Shown here: piece after piece, positions 10,567 through 21,356 of the stretch
Layout of the letters: every line of letters begins with the position of its first letter
Position numbering within the stretch: the stretch's first letter is position 1
DNA from: Neoceratodus forsteri
Lineage: Eukaryota > Chordata > Ceratodontiformes > Ceratodontidae
Direction of reading: 5' to 3'
Assembly: GCA_016271365.2 (NCBI GenBank)
Contig: CM057456.1
Coordinates: 165,561,001-165,625,000, forward strand
Length of the DNA stretch: 64,000 nucleotides
Position numbers and translations under genes: made by a program
The notes under the pieces: generated by a model
Database searches by the model: none
Seen by the model: the letters and a program-made list of their open reading frames with translations, nothing else
Told to the model about the DNA's origin: nothing

Positions 10567-11331
10567 GTGCGCATGCGTGGGGGGCATGGGCACCCATTTG
10601 TGTTGGACCGCTCTAAACTTCTGAGTGTCCAACCCCTGGAAGTAGGACCAGCACCACCTCCTGACTCTGAGGCAGTTCAACCACCACCACCACCGCCAAG
10701 TCCAGCACAAGGTCCTTTGGAGCAGGATGTGCCTGTTCCCCCAGGCCCAGGTGTGGATCCCACCTTCAGAACTGTTGAGCAGTGTGAGCAGCCTACTGCC
10801 AGTTCATCTGGCCATCCCCTGCCTGTGCCTGGTCCTCCCCGCATCTCCATTGTTTGGCAGCTTTTTGACTGTGTCGGGGGGGCAGCAGTGTGGTTAAGTG
10901 GCGCCTATGTGCGGTGGAGGTGTGCCGTGGCCCCTGGGGGAGTCACCCATATGCTTAATCACCACAAGTTGGAGTGGCAGGCTGCCACAGAACAGAACAT
11001 GTCTGCACCTGCTGGCTGTTCCATGGCAGAGGGTGCCACTGTGCATAGTGGGCGTGGCATCCCTAAGAAGAGGAGGGCCATAGCAGCACTTGTTGCTCCA
11101 CCACCACCCCCACCACCACCACCACCACCACCAGCAGGTCAGCCTGTCGAAGGAGTGGATGCCAGAGAAGTGCGTGTAACACTGTCTGACTTGGCAGTTC
11201 TCTGGAGTGCTGTTGAGAACAGTGAGAGGATGAGTGCTGTGGAGCAGCGGCTGGATGACATAGAGGGACATCAGCTTCAAAATATGTCCATGCTGGAACT
11301 GCTGGTGGATCCCCATAGGATCCCACATTAG
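10567..11331 (+). CDS. Second hAT-encoded protein, BED-finger-derived core, 254 codons
   Basis: This open frame runs opposite to the transposase near the left end of the hAT. Visible parts are a Pro-rich N-terminal half (about residues 30-65), a core VWQLFDCVGG...THMLNHHKLEWQAA (about residues 97-140), a poly-Pro tract (about 174-186) and a C-terminal helical segment with LSDLAVLWSAVE and MLELLVDPH. The homologous gene of copy 2 has VCHLCG plus HLLNHH in the same core, which fits a BED-type zinc finger (CxxC then HxxxH). In this copy the two Cys positions are lost, so zinc binding is doubtful. The start used is the first ATG of the frame. A role as an accessory DNA-binding protein is inference; no family name is certain. 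Confidence 0.6.
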   Translation: MRMRGGHGHPFVLDRSKLLSVQPLEVGPAPPPDSEAVQPPPPPPSPAQGPLEQDVPVPPGPGVDPTFRTVEQCEQPTASSSGHPLPVPGPPRISIVWQLFDCVGGAAVWLSGAYVRWRCAVAPGGVTHMLNHHKLEWQAATEQNMSAPAGCSMAEGATVHSGRGIPKKRRAIAALVAPPPPPPPPPPPPAGQPVEGVDAREVRVTLSDLAVLWSAVENSERMSAVEQRLDDIEGHQLQNMSMLELLVDPHRIPH

Positions 11332-12214
11332 TTTTGTTTCCTCACGCCATGTTCCCCCCCACCTTCCTTGCTGTGCCATAAAATGTATTCCTCCACCATT
11401 ACTGACCCTTGTATGCAATTATTCCCTTTTTTGTTGTCTTCAGTATGCGTTACACTTTGTATTCTGGGGCACCTTCCTTCTGTTAAGTGTCTGTGTGTTT
11501 TGTGTATGCGCGCTGTTTTGGTGTCTCATTTTTCTGCACCTGCAAAAGGCATCTGTCTTGTGAATAGAAAATTGACAAGTGGTAACACAGTGAAATGAGA
11601 GTGTTTCAGCAGATACAAAGTCCCCCAGAATTTAAGGCTCACTCAGTCATGTGCACAACAGTGGCATAGAGTCCCCAGATTTTTTCTGCAGGCCCAGAAT
11701 GCATCCTCCTTGTGCGCAGAGAAGTGAAAAGTGATCATCTCAACTGGATTGAAAGGTGCCTTTTGGATGTACAGTAATAGTAGCCTTGGTGAGTAGATAT
11801 ATATATATATAGATAAATGGTTGTGTATTTTGTAGGTGATAATGAGGGGGGGTTGAACTTGACATGGACATGTATTCATGCTATTGTTCTGTGTCACACA
11901 CAGGTGACTCCATGTCCAAACTGTTGCTGTGCACCGTCCAGTGCTCAATGAGAATGTTTTGCACTTAAATGGAACTGGATAATTCAAGCACATGAAGGTA
12001 AGTATTTCTTTTTTTGGGGGGGGAATCATATTTTCAGTTTTGTTTGTAATGGTTTGTTATTTTTTTATTTCTTCAGATTACATCAGCATCCTTCTGGAGT
12101 CCGGTTCTTAATGATGGTCATGGTCATGGAATGAAACGACTTCTGCATGTTGCATGTGTGCCCAAGCTTGGGTCGGCGAGGGGTGTGCCTGATCATGTTG
12201 ACAAACTTTTTTGG
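11332..12214. other. hAT copy 1 non-coding 3' region
   Basis: There is no gene. The stretch 11560-11960 has a recognisable homologue in inverted orientation in copy 2 (about 44830-45250, around TTGACAAGTGGTAACACAGT), so it belongs to the element. A short (TA)n run lies at about 11798-11812. Confidence 0.6.
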
Positions 12215-12515
12215 ATCAGTCCTGGTGGTGGTGGTCCATGGGGGGCAGACAGACCCATGGTGGCAGCCGACTTGGATAACATCAGTCCCGGTGGTGGTGA
12301 TGGTCCATGAGGGGGGCAGACAGACTCATGGTGGCAGCAGACTTGGATAACATCAGTCCCAGTGGTGGTGATCCGGGGTGGGCAGACAGACTCATGGTGG
12401 CAGCAGACTTGGATAACATCAGTCCCGGTGGTGGTGGTCTGGGGTGGGCAGACAGACTCATGGTGGCAGCAGACTCGGATAACATCAGTCCCGGTGGTGG
12501 TGGTCTGGAGTGGGG
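12215..12515. repeat. Minisatellite between the convergent hAT genes, copy 1
   Basis: Four to five units of about 65-71 bp. The word ATCAGTCC recurs at 12215, 12281, 12352, 12419 and 12484. Units contain GCAGACAGACTCATGGTGGC and GGTGGTGG. The reverse complement of the unit is the unit of the larger array in copy 2 (40080-44160), so the minisatellite is a component of the element. Confidence 0.9.
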
Positions 12516-12542
12516 GGGCACACCGCCTTTTAAAAACTGCAG

Positions 12543-15500
12543 TTAAAACCTGCCAACATTAACCACATCATCATCCTCATAAAGAAAACTGCCCTCACAG
12601 TCATCGATGTCTGAAGTCTGACCACTGAGAAATTCTTTCTCCATTGTGTCATCATCTACATCAGTGGTGGGCTGTTTTAGGCAGCCACTGCCAGTGCCAC
12701 CAGGATGCTCCATTTCCATATCAGCAAGACCACCACGACTAGGCCAGGGTACGAATACCGAGGTTGCAGTCTGTGCTGGTATGTGCCTCTCTTTCATTTT
12801 AATGAATGTTAGCAAACTAACATTTGCAGGAGACAGGTTTGTCCGATGATCCCTGACTATTGCACCTGCTGAGCTGAATACACTCTCAACACTTACACTG
12901 GAGGGTGGGCATGTGAGGTTCATCAGTGCCACTGCAGTCAGCTCTGGCCATTCACTGACCTTTCTACTCCAGTACAAAAGAGGATCTTCACTTATTGTCA
13001 GATGCCTGTTTTCAGACAAATATGACTCAACCATTCTCTGTGCCGCACTAAGTCCGATTGTTGATGCATCAGCCTGTTCCCAGGAATCATTGATGTCACA
13101 AATACCCACTTGGGACAAAGCCTCCCAAAGCAGGTTGACGACAACCACTTTGGATGACAGGCCACCAGGAACTACAGTCCCCTTAACCTTGCATGATATG
13201 CTTGCTGGCCCTCCAGCTACACCTTCAGCTGGATTATGCTGCTGAGGTTTGCAAATCTTGGCACGTGACTTCTGTGCCCCATGAACCAAGCGAACCAGTT
13301 GACCACTGATATTTTTTACCTGTTCAGGCCTTCCCTCCAGTACTGATGCAATTCCATGTTTGTATCGTGGGTCCAGCATTGTTGCCATGGCAAAGTTGTC
13401 ACTATGCTGAATGCTCACAATGTGACAATTCTGGTCGAATGCTGTCAGCATGTGTTGCAGCAACATACTGCTACCACCATCTCCGGCAACATCAAGGCTA
13501 TGCTGCACATTCACCAATGTCTTCCTCAGCACCTGCAGCAGTGGAATTGATTGGCTAATGGAGGCAGACTCACCACTCACAGCCTGTGTGGCATGTTCAA
13601 AAGACCGCAAAATTGTTATTACAGAGTCCATGAGGTGCCACTGTTCAGTCGTCATAGACATGGAGGCCCCAGAACTGTCACAGCTAGTGTGCATAACAAG
13701 ATATTCTGTGATGGCTTTGTATTGTTCATACAACCTCTCTGCCTTGTATAACGTGGAGTTCCATCAGGTGACAACTTCCAGCTTCAAGCGGTGCTGAGGC
13801 AGGCTGTTTTGTATCTGCAACTGCCGCAGTTGGTCACGGGCCTTTCCAGATCTTGAAAAGTGAGAGCAGATACATTGTGCAATGGCTGCATTCCTTTTAT
13901 GTCAGGTGCTGCAGAAACTCCTGAACCACAAGATTTAAACAGTGGGCCATGCATGGAACATGGAAAAAAACACCATTCGTGATGCATTTCACCATATTTG
14001 ACCCATTGTCACTTGCTATGAACCCAGCTCTCAGGGACAGAGGGTTTAGCCATTTGTCAATTTCAGTCAGTACCATGTCCAACATGTTCTTATCAGTGTG
14101 TGAACAGGTCACACTGCACAGAGCAATTGTTGCATGTTGGCGAATTCCAGGAAGATTGCTACCGTGACAATCCACCTTCCTGCACTGATTATTCACACTA
14201 CCAGCATCACAAACAACCCCCGGCACCTGCACCCAGTGTGTAGTTATACACAGATATGAACTCCCCGCTGTTTTGACACTTGTCCACATATCCATACATA
14301 AATGGATGAATGGAGAGGAGGAATGTTGAAGGGCATGTCTTACTGAGTCTGAGACAGTGCGGAACAACTCAGGAACAGCACAGGTAGAAAAGTATGTCCT
14401 GGATGGGACTTTCCATTTTGGACAGGCATGGGCAGCAAACTGCCGGAACCCAGAATTCTCCACAAAGGAGAAGGGCAAAAGATCAATTTCCAGCATTTCT
14501 GCTACAGCAGCATTAAGTTCACGTGACACTGTATGATTGGGGGGCTACTTCAGCTTATGCGCAAAAACACTCTGTAACATGAACTGACTTAAACATTTTA
14601 CAGGGTGTGTGTTGGTCACAAATGGTTGTGCTCTGTGATGAATGGCATTGGCAGGGGGTGGAGTGTGGACATTTGATGAAGACGGTTGCACAGGTGATGA
14701 TGACAAACCTAGAAATGATGTTATTTTTCTGGATTTGCCAACCAGGGTTGATGTACCACTTGCACTAGACATACTGCATTCACCATCACCACCACCACCA
14801 CCACAAAAACTGCTACTCTCACCAGCACTGGACAACATTTCAAAGTCATTATGGTCCTCCACCTCATCATCATCATTCCTGTAGTAATCCTGTGCTCTTA
14901 TTGCCACACTACTGCACACGTTTCATTTCCTACTGGGCTTAACAGTCATTGAAGGGGATAACATGCTGGCTATTGTTGCCGCCGGTGATACGGATGAATG
15001 CCCAAGTCTGGTATTAGCTGCCAGCTTGTGCTGGGTCCACAGAGCCAAGTGCCTATTCTTAAGATGCGTATGCTGTCCTTCTGTCCCAAGATGGCTCCCC
15101 TTTTTACCTTGACTCACTCGCACATGGCAAACCTGGCAGATTGCAACTGAATCATCATTTGCATCTTGATCAAAAAAATCCCAAACAAGGGACTGTGATG
15201 CTCTGCTTTTAACATGTCCATGATGATGTGGCTTATTTAAGGCTGTTATTTTAAGCACTGATGTGGGGAGGGGGCACGTGATATTTCTGGCACTGCACAC
15301 CTGGACTGCAACTGACCACCACGACTACCTATCATATTGAGTACTGGGTCATCATCATCATCATCCACTAAAACCGGTACATCACAAGTTTTTACGGGGG
15401 GGGGGGGATTCCTGCAAACAGATTCAGAAATTTCAGACACAGCCACTTTTAATTTCTTTTTCTCCGGTTCCCAACTGGGGTCAATTAAACCATCATCATA

Positions 15501-16112
15501 TTCATCAACGTCACTGTCACACACATCCACATCTTCTGCTTGGATGCTAACATGTGGACTGCATGTTGCAACAACAGCAACATCATCATCATCACATTCA
15601 TCATCGGCATCTACACCACCATCACCTAATATTTTTTCACCACACTGTGAATCACTGTTGCATTGAAAATGAGTGATGTTAAGTGCCACGGTGGGTGGAA
15701 TATCACATTGTATGCTATCGTTGACATGATCATCAGAATCAGGTTCAGTTAATGGGATGTTACTGGGAAGTATGACATCATCAATGCTATCATTCACTTG
15801 CACTGCTTCACACTCAATATGTTTGGATATGGTACACTGGTTGGAATTAGAACTTGACGCAACAATGCTAATACTACCTCCACCACCACTAACACCAGTA
15901 ACACTAACACCACTGGCTAGGAAAACATCATCTCCTCCAACTATCAGTGAAGCTACTGATTGGGCTGTAAAAAACATTGCAGGAGAAATACCTTTCCTCA
16001 CATCACCAATGCACTTCTCCGTCCACGTACTACTACCATGCCCACAGATCCTCTTACTGCCAACATTGCCATGGCCAGAAACAGCTTTACTTGCACGTCT
16101 CTTTGCAGGCAT
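12543..16112 (-). pseudogene. hAT (ZBED-like) transposase, copy 1
   Basis: The cut-and-paste transposase of the element, read right to left. 16112-15246 is an acidic Asp/Ser-rich N-terminus. 15300-14923 holds the BED finger (SLVWDFF, CQVCHVRV, THLKNRHLALW). 14919-14545 is a linker. 14529-13897 has the RNase H-like core with LCMDMWTS and ASDNGSNMVKC. 13733-12543 has TRWNSTLHMAERLYEQ and the hATC dimerisation region (PPSSVSVESVFSSAGAIVRD). Breaks: a frameshift near 15270, TGA at about 14920, TAG at about 14543 and a frameshift between 13897 and 13733. Copy 2 has intact codons at both nonsense positions. The gene ends just before the minisatellite, converging with the second gene. Confidence 0.93.
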
Positions 16113-16584
16113 TTTGGGGGATCAACCACAATATTATTATTACCAAATTCAGATTTTGTTATGTTCACTTTCTGACTGGAGGGTCGCTACTCGCTACTAT
16201 CGCTAGCTGGATGTGAAGCAAAATAAACAACTGTGACTTCAGCAACAGATAAGGGGACTACTATGTTGTGACACTGTCACAGAATTAAAACAACTTCAGT
16301 AACCAGTGGTGTTGATGAGGTCACAAAAACAATCCAGTCTGGTAAAAAATATCTTTTCAACGTGGGGGGGGGCACTGAATACAGACAATGCTGATTTTTA
16401 CAGCACTACAAGCAGCAACACTAAGAACAGAGAACACGATTGCAGTACAAAATCAGGCAGCTGCAGTGGATAGCAGGTTCACACTGCTGCGCTTAGTTGC
16501 ACTTACACTGATCTGTGTCACAAATTTTAAAAGGTGTTTTATATTTGATGCATGCAACACTGCACACACAACACAGAACACTTT
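16113..16584. other. hAT upstream region between transposase start and Harbinger
   Basis: This is the 5' flank of the transposase. The homologous stretch in copy 2 (about 36150-36557) shows that it continues without the Harbinger at the same point. No ORF or recognisable promoter motif was found. Confidence 0.6.
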
Positions 16585-16600
16585 GGCCCAGATATTCAAA
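16585..16600. repeat. Harbinger left terminal inverted repeat
   Basis: GGCCCAGATATTCAAA, matched exactly in reverse complement at 24304-24319 and again at the solo end 27405-27420. Confidence 0.93.
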
Positions 16601-17136
16601 AGGGTTGCGCCATGCGCAATAGGGTTGTGCCAGCGCAAGTCCAAAATTGCGCCATTCTGCGATATTCAGCGGGAGGCAGTTGCGCCCCCCAAATCACGTT
16701 GAGCAATAGCGCAATGATAATGAATGTATGTGCAACTGAAGGGGGAGGAACCATGCATAAATGGCACAGTGCGATATTCAACAACATGCGCCATGCGCAA
16801 TAGGGGAGGAAGTAGAAGTTGCGCCATAGCGGAAATGAGCCAAAATAAAAAGGAACAAGGGACAGGTGCAAGAACGCTACAGGGAAGGCATATGTTGCTG
16901 AACTATAGCCAGCCACACAGGCAACACACACACACAGGGCAGGACAGAGAAAGGGCACCTGGAACCCACAGGCTCAGGGAAGGTGTGGGGAGCCACAGCC
17001 ACAGTGCAGAATGGGGAAGTGCCACACAGCACTGAGGCCAGCACAGTTAGGTGTTCCCAGTGCAGGGGAAGTAGCAGCCAGGACAGCAGGGGAACACAGA
17101 AACAGCTACCGTGGGGGGTGAACACAAGCTAGGGAC
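16601..17136. other. Harbinger left subterminal and leader region
   Basis: Non-coding. It has repeats of GCGCAA and GATATTCA words (16658-16668, 16771-16780), probable binding sites for the element's proteins by analogy with other Harbingers. The transposase start codon used is at 17137. Confidence 0.6.
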
Positions 17137-18406
17137 ATGGCCAGTGCCACCATCCAGATGGAGGCAGTAATGAGGGGTGAGAAGGCGGGCAGCAGGGGGG
17201 GGCGCAGCCGTGGAAGGGCCCGTCGGTGGTATGCCCCCAACAGGCAGTACCTAGCCCACACCAGCTTCAAGCTGTACAGTGATACTGAGATCGTGGGCCG
17301 GTACCGCCTGAATCGGGCAATTCTGAGGTGGCTCTGTGAGCTGTGCAGTGATGTGATGCAAGCACCCACATGACGGAGCCATGCTCTGTCAGTGGAGACT
17401 AAAGTGACAGCATGCATGTGCTTGCTCACTACGGGTACCTTCCAGAGACCAACAGGGGACACCACAGGCATAACCCAGTCGTCCGTGTCATGCCACCTCA
17501 CCCAATTCCTCAGCGCACTGCTGCCACATGCTGTGGAGTACATCCATTTCCCCAGCACACCGGCGGAGCGCACAGCAAACATACAGGAGTTCCACAGTGT
17601 AGCACGTATGCCTGGCATGCTAGGGGCAATAGACTACACCCATGTGGCCATCTGCACACCACCTGGCCCCGAGGGGGCTGCATACATTAATCACAAGGGC
17701 TATGCTAGCATCAACTGCCAGGTGGTGTGTGATGCCAGGGGGTGCATAATCAATGTCTGTGCCACGCACCCTGGGGGACCACATGATGCTTTCATCTGGC
17801 ACTAGTCAGCACTGTGCCATAGATTTGAGAGTGGGGACATCTCCACTGGCCACTTAGTGGGTGAGTATGCAAACCACATGGACAAACAGAGGGCTTGGGA
17901 GAGGCATGGTCAGAGGTGATATGGTTAGTGGCCTACATGGCCCGGGGCAAGGCGATGCTGATCACCAAACTAACCTCCACCCTCTGCACACAGGTGACAG
18001 TGGATACCCACTTTGTCCCTTGCTGCTCACGCCATACCGGCTGCCCGCAACCCCATCGCAGCAACGCTACAATGTGGCACATGCCACCACATGTAATGTC
18101 ATTAAGCGGGTGTTCGGTATGATGAAGGCATGTTTCCGTTGCCTGAACACCTCCGGCAGTGCCCTGCAGTACAGCCCCTCAAAGGCCTGCGGGCTATTCC
18201 TGGTCTGTTGCATCCTGCACAACATGGCCAACAAATGTGGGATAGCTGTACAGGTCGAAGAGGGGGACAGCGATGGGGACGATGAGGACGCCAGTGACAA
18301 TGGTGATGGGCAGCCCCCCCTTGGGCGATGGGACCCCCAACTGCTCCGGGTGGCACAGCTGCACCAGGACACCATCATGGAGGAGCACTTCAGTCAACCC
18401 AGATAA
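17137..18406 (+). pseudogene. Harbinger transposase, two exons, two nonsense codons, catalytic Glu lost
   Basis: HARBI1-like DDE transposase. Exon 1 is 17137-17860. The intron 17861-17993 (GTGAGT...CACACAG) is supported because splicing joins the frame across the conserved GDSGYP block. Exon 2 is 17994-18406, ending TAA, for about 378 codons. Blocks in order: SHALSVETKVTA, MLGAIDYTHV (first Asp), NHKGYASINCQVVCDA, GGPHDAFIW (second Asp), GDSGYP, VFGMMKACFRCL and an acidic tail. TGA at 17371-17373 stands where CGA (Arg) is expected, and TAG at about 17804 where CAG (Gln) is expected. The catalytic Glu of the family's IE..FG motif is Lys (AAG, 18104-18106). The copy is therefore inactive by three point changes yet otherwise complete. 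Confidence 0.92.
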
Positions 18407-19131
18407 GTCATGGGGCCATGTGCAACCAACAGTGGCCAAGGCACAACCCACAAACACGCATGGACACACACCAGGGGTGCACGCCTTCAAGGGAAGTGGC
18501 CAGGCATGGAACCACACACACCACCAGGGATGGGTGAGGTCTAACATGGCACACAGACAGACACACACACACACACACACACACAACTCACCAGACATGC
18601 ACAAAGGGTAGGAGCCACACTGACCCAGAACGCCACCCCTAGCCACACACACATGTCCACAGACCACCACGCCCACTGCCTGTCATTGTGCATGTGTCAG
18701 ACACTGTGCACCATTGCACATTGGCATACAGCACAATGCAGGCATCATCATGCACACGCAACTGCGGACAGCAGCCGGGAGGGTGTGCAGATGGACTGTG
18801 TGTGTGCATGCAGGTCCGGGTACCCACCCGTGCATTGCCCGCTGAATGACACAATGCACACGGGGCAGCATCAGACAGTAGCCACACTGGGAGACAGGTC
18901 AGTCATGTGCCACAGTGCCCCGGCCACTATGAATGCATGGGCGGCCCCGCCAAGACCCGCCAGCAGTGACAGGCTGACCACTGGCCTTATGGGGTGGCAC
19001 CGATGGTCCCCCAGGGGTTCCACTGCATGAACGCAACCGTGCTTGCGCAGGGGTCTGCAGCACACTGAACATGCCTGTGCCAGGCGTGCTCAGGATACCC
19101 ACAGCTGAACCCAGTGTCGATAAGGATGGTG
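18407..19131. other. Harbinger intergenic region, CA-rich
   Basis: This lies between the 3' ends of the convergent transposase and Myb genes. It is CA-rich with a (CA)n run at about 18561-18585. Small open frames here are low-complexity and not credible as genes. Confidence 0.6.
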
Positions 19132-20566
19132 TCACCCGATGCTAGGAACAGGGGTGGACATTGCACTGTGCGGTGTCTGTGATGCATGGGCAAATAACTG
19201 TGTGCCCCCTGTGGCCATGGCAGCTGTGATTGTATGTGTCAGCCTGTCAATGGCAGTGGTCACATCCTCCCACATCTGGTCCATCCCTGCCAGGAGCAGA
19301 GCAGTTTCTCTGCTGTGACGCTCTTCTGCCCGCTGCAGAGCTGCACTCAGTGCATCCACCGCCGTCACAAGCTGCATCTGCTGATTGACTGATGCTTGCA
19401 GTATGTGGGTGTGCTCATCCAAGAGGTCATCTGCCTGATCTGCATGCTGTCCCTCAGGATGTTCGCGGCCCTGATGCTCATCACCCCTTGAGGGTAGGAG
19501 CTGCACACTAGGGCCAGGCCTGGGCATGTCCACAGGCTGTGCACTGACGCCGCCCCCTGACACTGTACCCCCAAGCCTATTGGCCGACTGCTGATGCTGC
19601 CCCTCTTGCTACTGCTCTCCAGGGCTCAATGGTGCTGCTGCAGTGGCCACAACAGTCCCACTGTTCTGTACACACACCAGTGCTGCCCCACCGGTGCTGA
19701 CAGGCACAGGCTGGGACTGTGATGACACACAGGCCTCCACGGCAGCACCACCCACAGCCATGGCCGCGATGTTACCTGCTGTGTGGCCATCCTGTGACAC
19801 ACATGTGTCGCTGCCCATGACGTTAGCGACATCATCATTGGTGACGGACCTGGCACCAGCCCGAGTCCCAGCATGCCGGCATCTGTGGATGCCGGCATGC
19901 TGGGACCTGGGCAGGGCCTCCTCTGCAACTGCTCCAACAACATCAGTCTGGACATCCAGGCGGGCCCACTGTCACACTGAGCCGCGTATTCCTGTGGAGG
20001 TGGATGGGCCCTCCTCCATCTCCATCTGACCGGCCTCAGTGGAGAAGCCCACCACCGCTGACCCATGCAGATGCTCAGGAGCTATAAGGGAAAACAAAGT
20101 CATGTAACTGCATGTGACCTACCCTGTCCCCCCCAATAGACAGACCATGACCTACCATGCAGTGACGGGCTACCACCCATCTGGAATCCACCACCTGGAA
20201 CACCCTCAATGGTGCAACGCTGCATGCTGCCAGCAACCCTCTCCTCCTGTGGGGTCAGTCATAGCACCTCCGGCTGTCCCCCGCCTGTCACAGACCGTGC
20301 TGCCCTGATGGCAGCCACCTTCTCCTTAATCCACCTCCTGTCTGTCCCATCTTCTTCTTGCACTCCTGCATGGAGCACTGGTGGCTGCCATGCAGGTTTA
20401 CAGCAAATGCCACCTCCTCCCATGCAGCAGCACGGGCCTGTGGTGTTCCCTGGCATCTGCTGAGAAGCGGCTCCTGGTCTAGGTAAGCCTCGAACAGGGC
20501 ATCCGTCTCGGCCTTCATGAAATTTGGCCTCCTCCTCCTCCCACAACTCTGTTCCTCTTCCTCCAC
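19132..20566 (-). pseudogene. NAIF1-like Myb/SANT protein of Harbinger, two exons, decayed
   Basis: PIF/Harbinger elements need a Myb-like partner for nuclear import and DNA binding; host NAIF1 derives from one. Exon 1 (20566-20156) starts MEEEEQSCGRRRRPNFMKAE. It shows the Myb_DNA-bind_5 pattern (LFEAYL, AAAWEEVAFAVN, ECKKK), then WIKEKVAAIRAARS and LTPQEERVAG. The intron 20155-20082 (GTAGGT...TTATAG) joins HG to APEHL in frame. Exon 2 (20081-19132) is acidic and ends in a long helical stretch (LVTAVDALSAALQRAEERHS, MDQMWEDVTTAIDRL). Breaks: a frameshift near 20350, TGA at 20259-20261 (expected CGA), TGA near 19979 and TAG at 19609-19611. All three stops are C-to-T changes. Confidence 0.82.
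19865..19906. repeat. Perfect 19-bp hairpin in Myb exon 2
   Basis: The arm at 19865-19883 and its exact complement at 19888-19906 are separated by TGTG. It is GC-rich and would be very stable in RNA or single-stranded DNA. It lies in the coding part of exon 2. Confidence 0.9.
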
Positions 20567-21356
20567 AACTCGCTCAGTCAGGATTCAGCCTGTGAGAATG
20601 ACAGGTGTTACCTGTGACTGTGCAGTCCCATGCATGCCCCAAAACCCACAGTCCACACTCCCAAACAGCATGCAACTCACCAATAGACTGCAGTAACTGA
20701 CTATGGCCAGTGCAGCCCAATGTCGCACTTTTATAGCGCAACCCATGCAAATGAGGCGAGGCGCATCTTTAAGTGGATGCAAATGCAGTGACTGTGCCAT
20801 TGAATGGCTGATTAGCTGATTTGCATATGACGGCTGAATATCACGCTGTTGTGCTTTGCGCAATTGTGTTGAATGTGCTGAACCAAGGGTGCAGTTCTGT
20901 GACATGCACAGTACACACCTAACTGCGCATGTCCGGGTTGATGACGCAGGTGCCTGCCGCGCTGCTGACATGCTGTGCACGGAAGGCAATGCAGGACACG
21001 GCCACCATTGTGCCAGTGGTGCTACAGCACTGTTCACCTATATGGTGCTGTGGCACTGGGGCATTGTAGGCACACTGGGGCAACAGCGTGGTAGGCTGCT
21101 ACAGGAGGTGGCACACAGGCACCCAATCACACTAAACGCATTGGGTTCCAATCGTGCTGTGGCTGTCCATGCGCCAGAGACCCTTGACCCTATGCCCGAC
21201 CTTTGCCCCCTAGACACCATGTGTCAGGCATGGGTGCACCACTATCATGCTGTTCGGTGACAGCGCAATAGGGAATGGCAGCACTGTACCATGCAGCATC
21301 TGCATGTGGCGGAACCACGCTGCACAGCTCCATTTTAACTGAACTGAGCATTAGAG
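20567..21356. other. Divergent intergenic region between the two Myb-like genes
   Basis: This separates the start of the minus-strand NAIF1-like gene from the start of the plus-strand SANT gene, so it should contain both promoters. It includes a GAATATCACGC word near 20835 resembling the subterminal GCGATATTC words. No ORF with family support was found. Confidence 0.5.

Noticed and set aside
10432..10710. Open frames in TG/CA-rich DNA at the start of the second hAT gene, and the Trp-rich antisense of its poly-Pro tract
   Set aside because: Low-complexity antisense shadows with no counterpart in copy 2.
15337..15666. Ser/Thr-rich plus-strand frame opposite the hAT transposase
   Set aside because: It is the antisense of the acidic Asp-rich N-terminus of the transposase.
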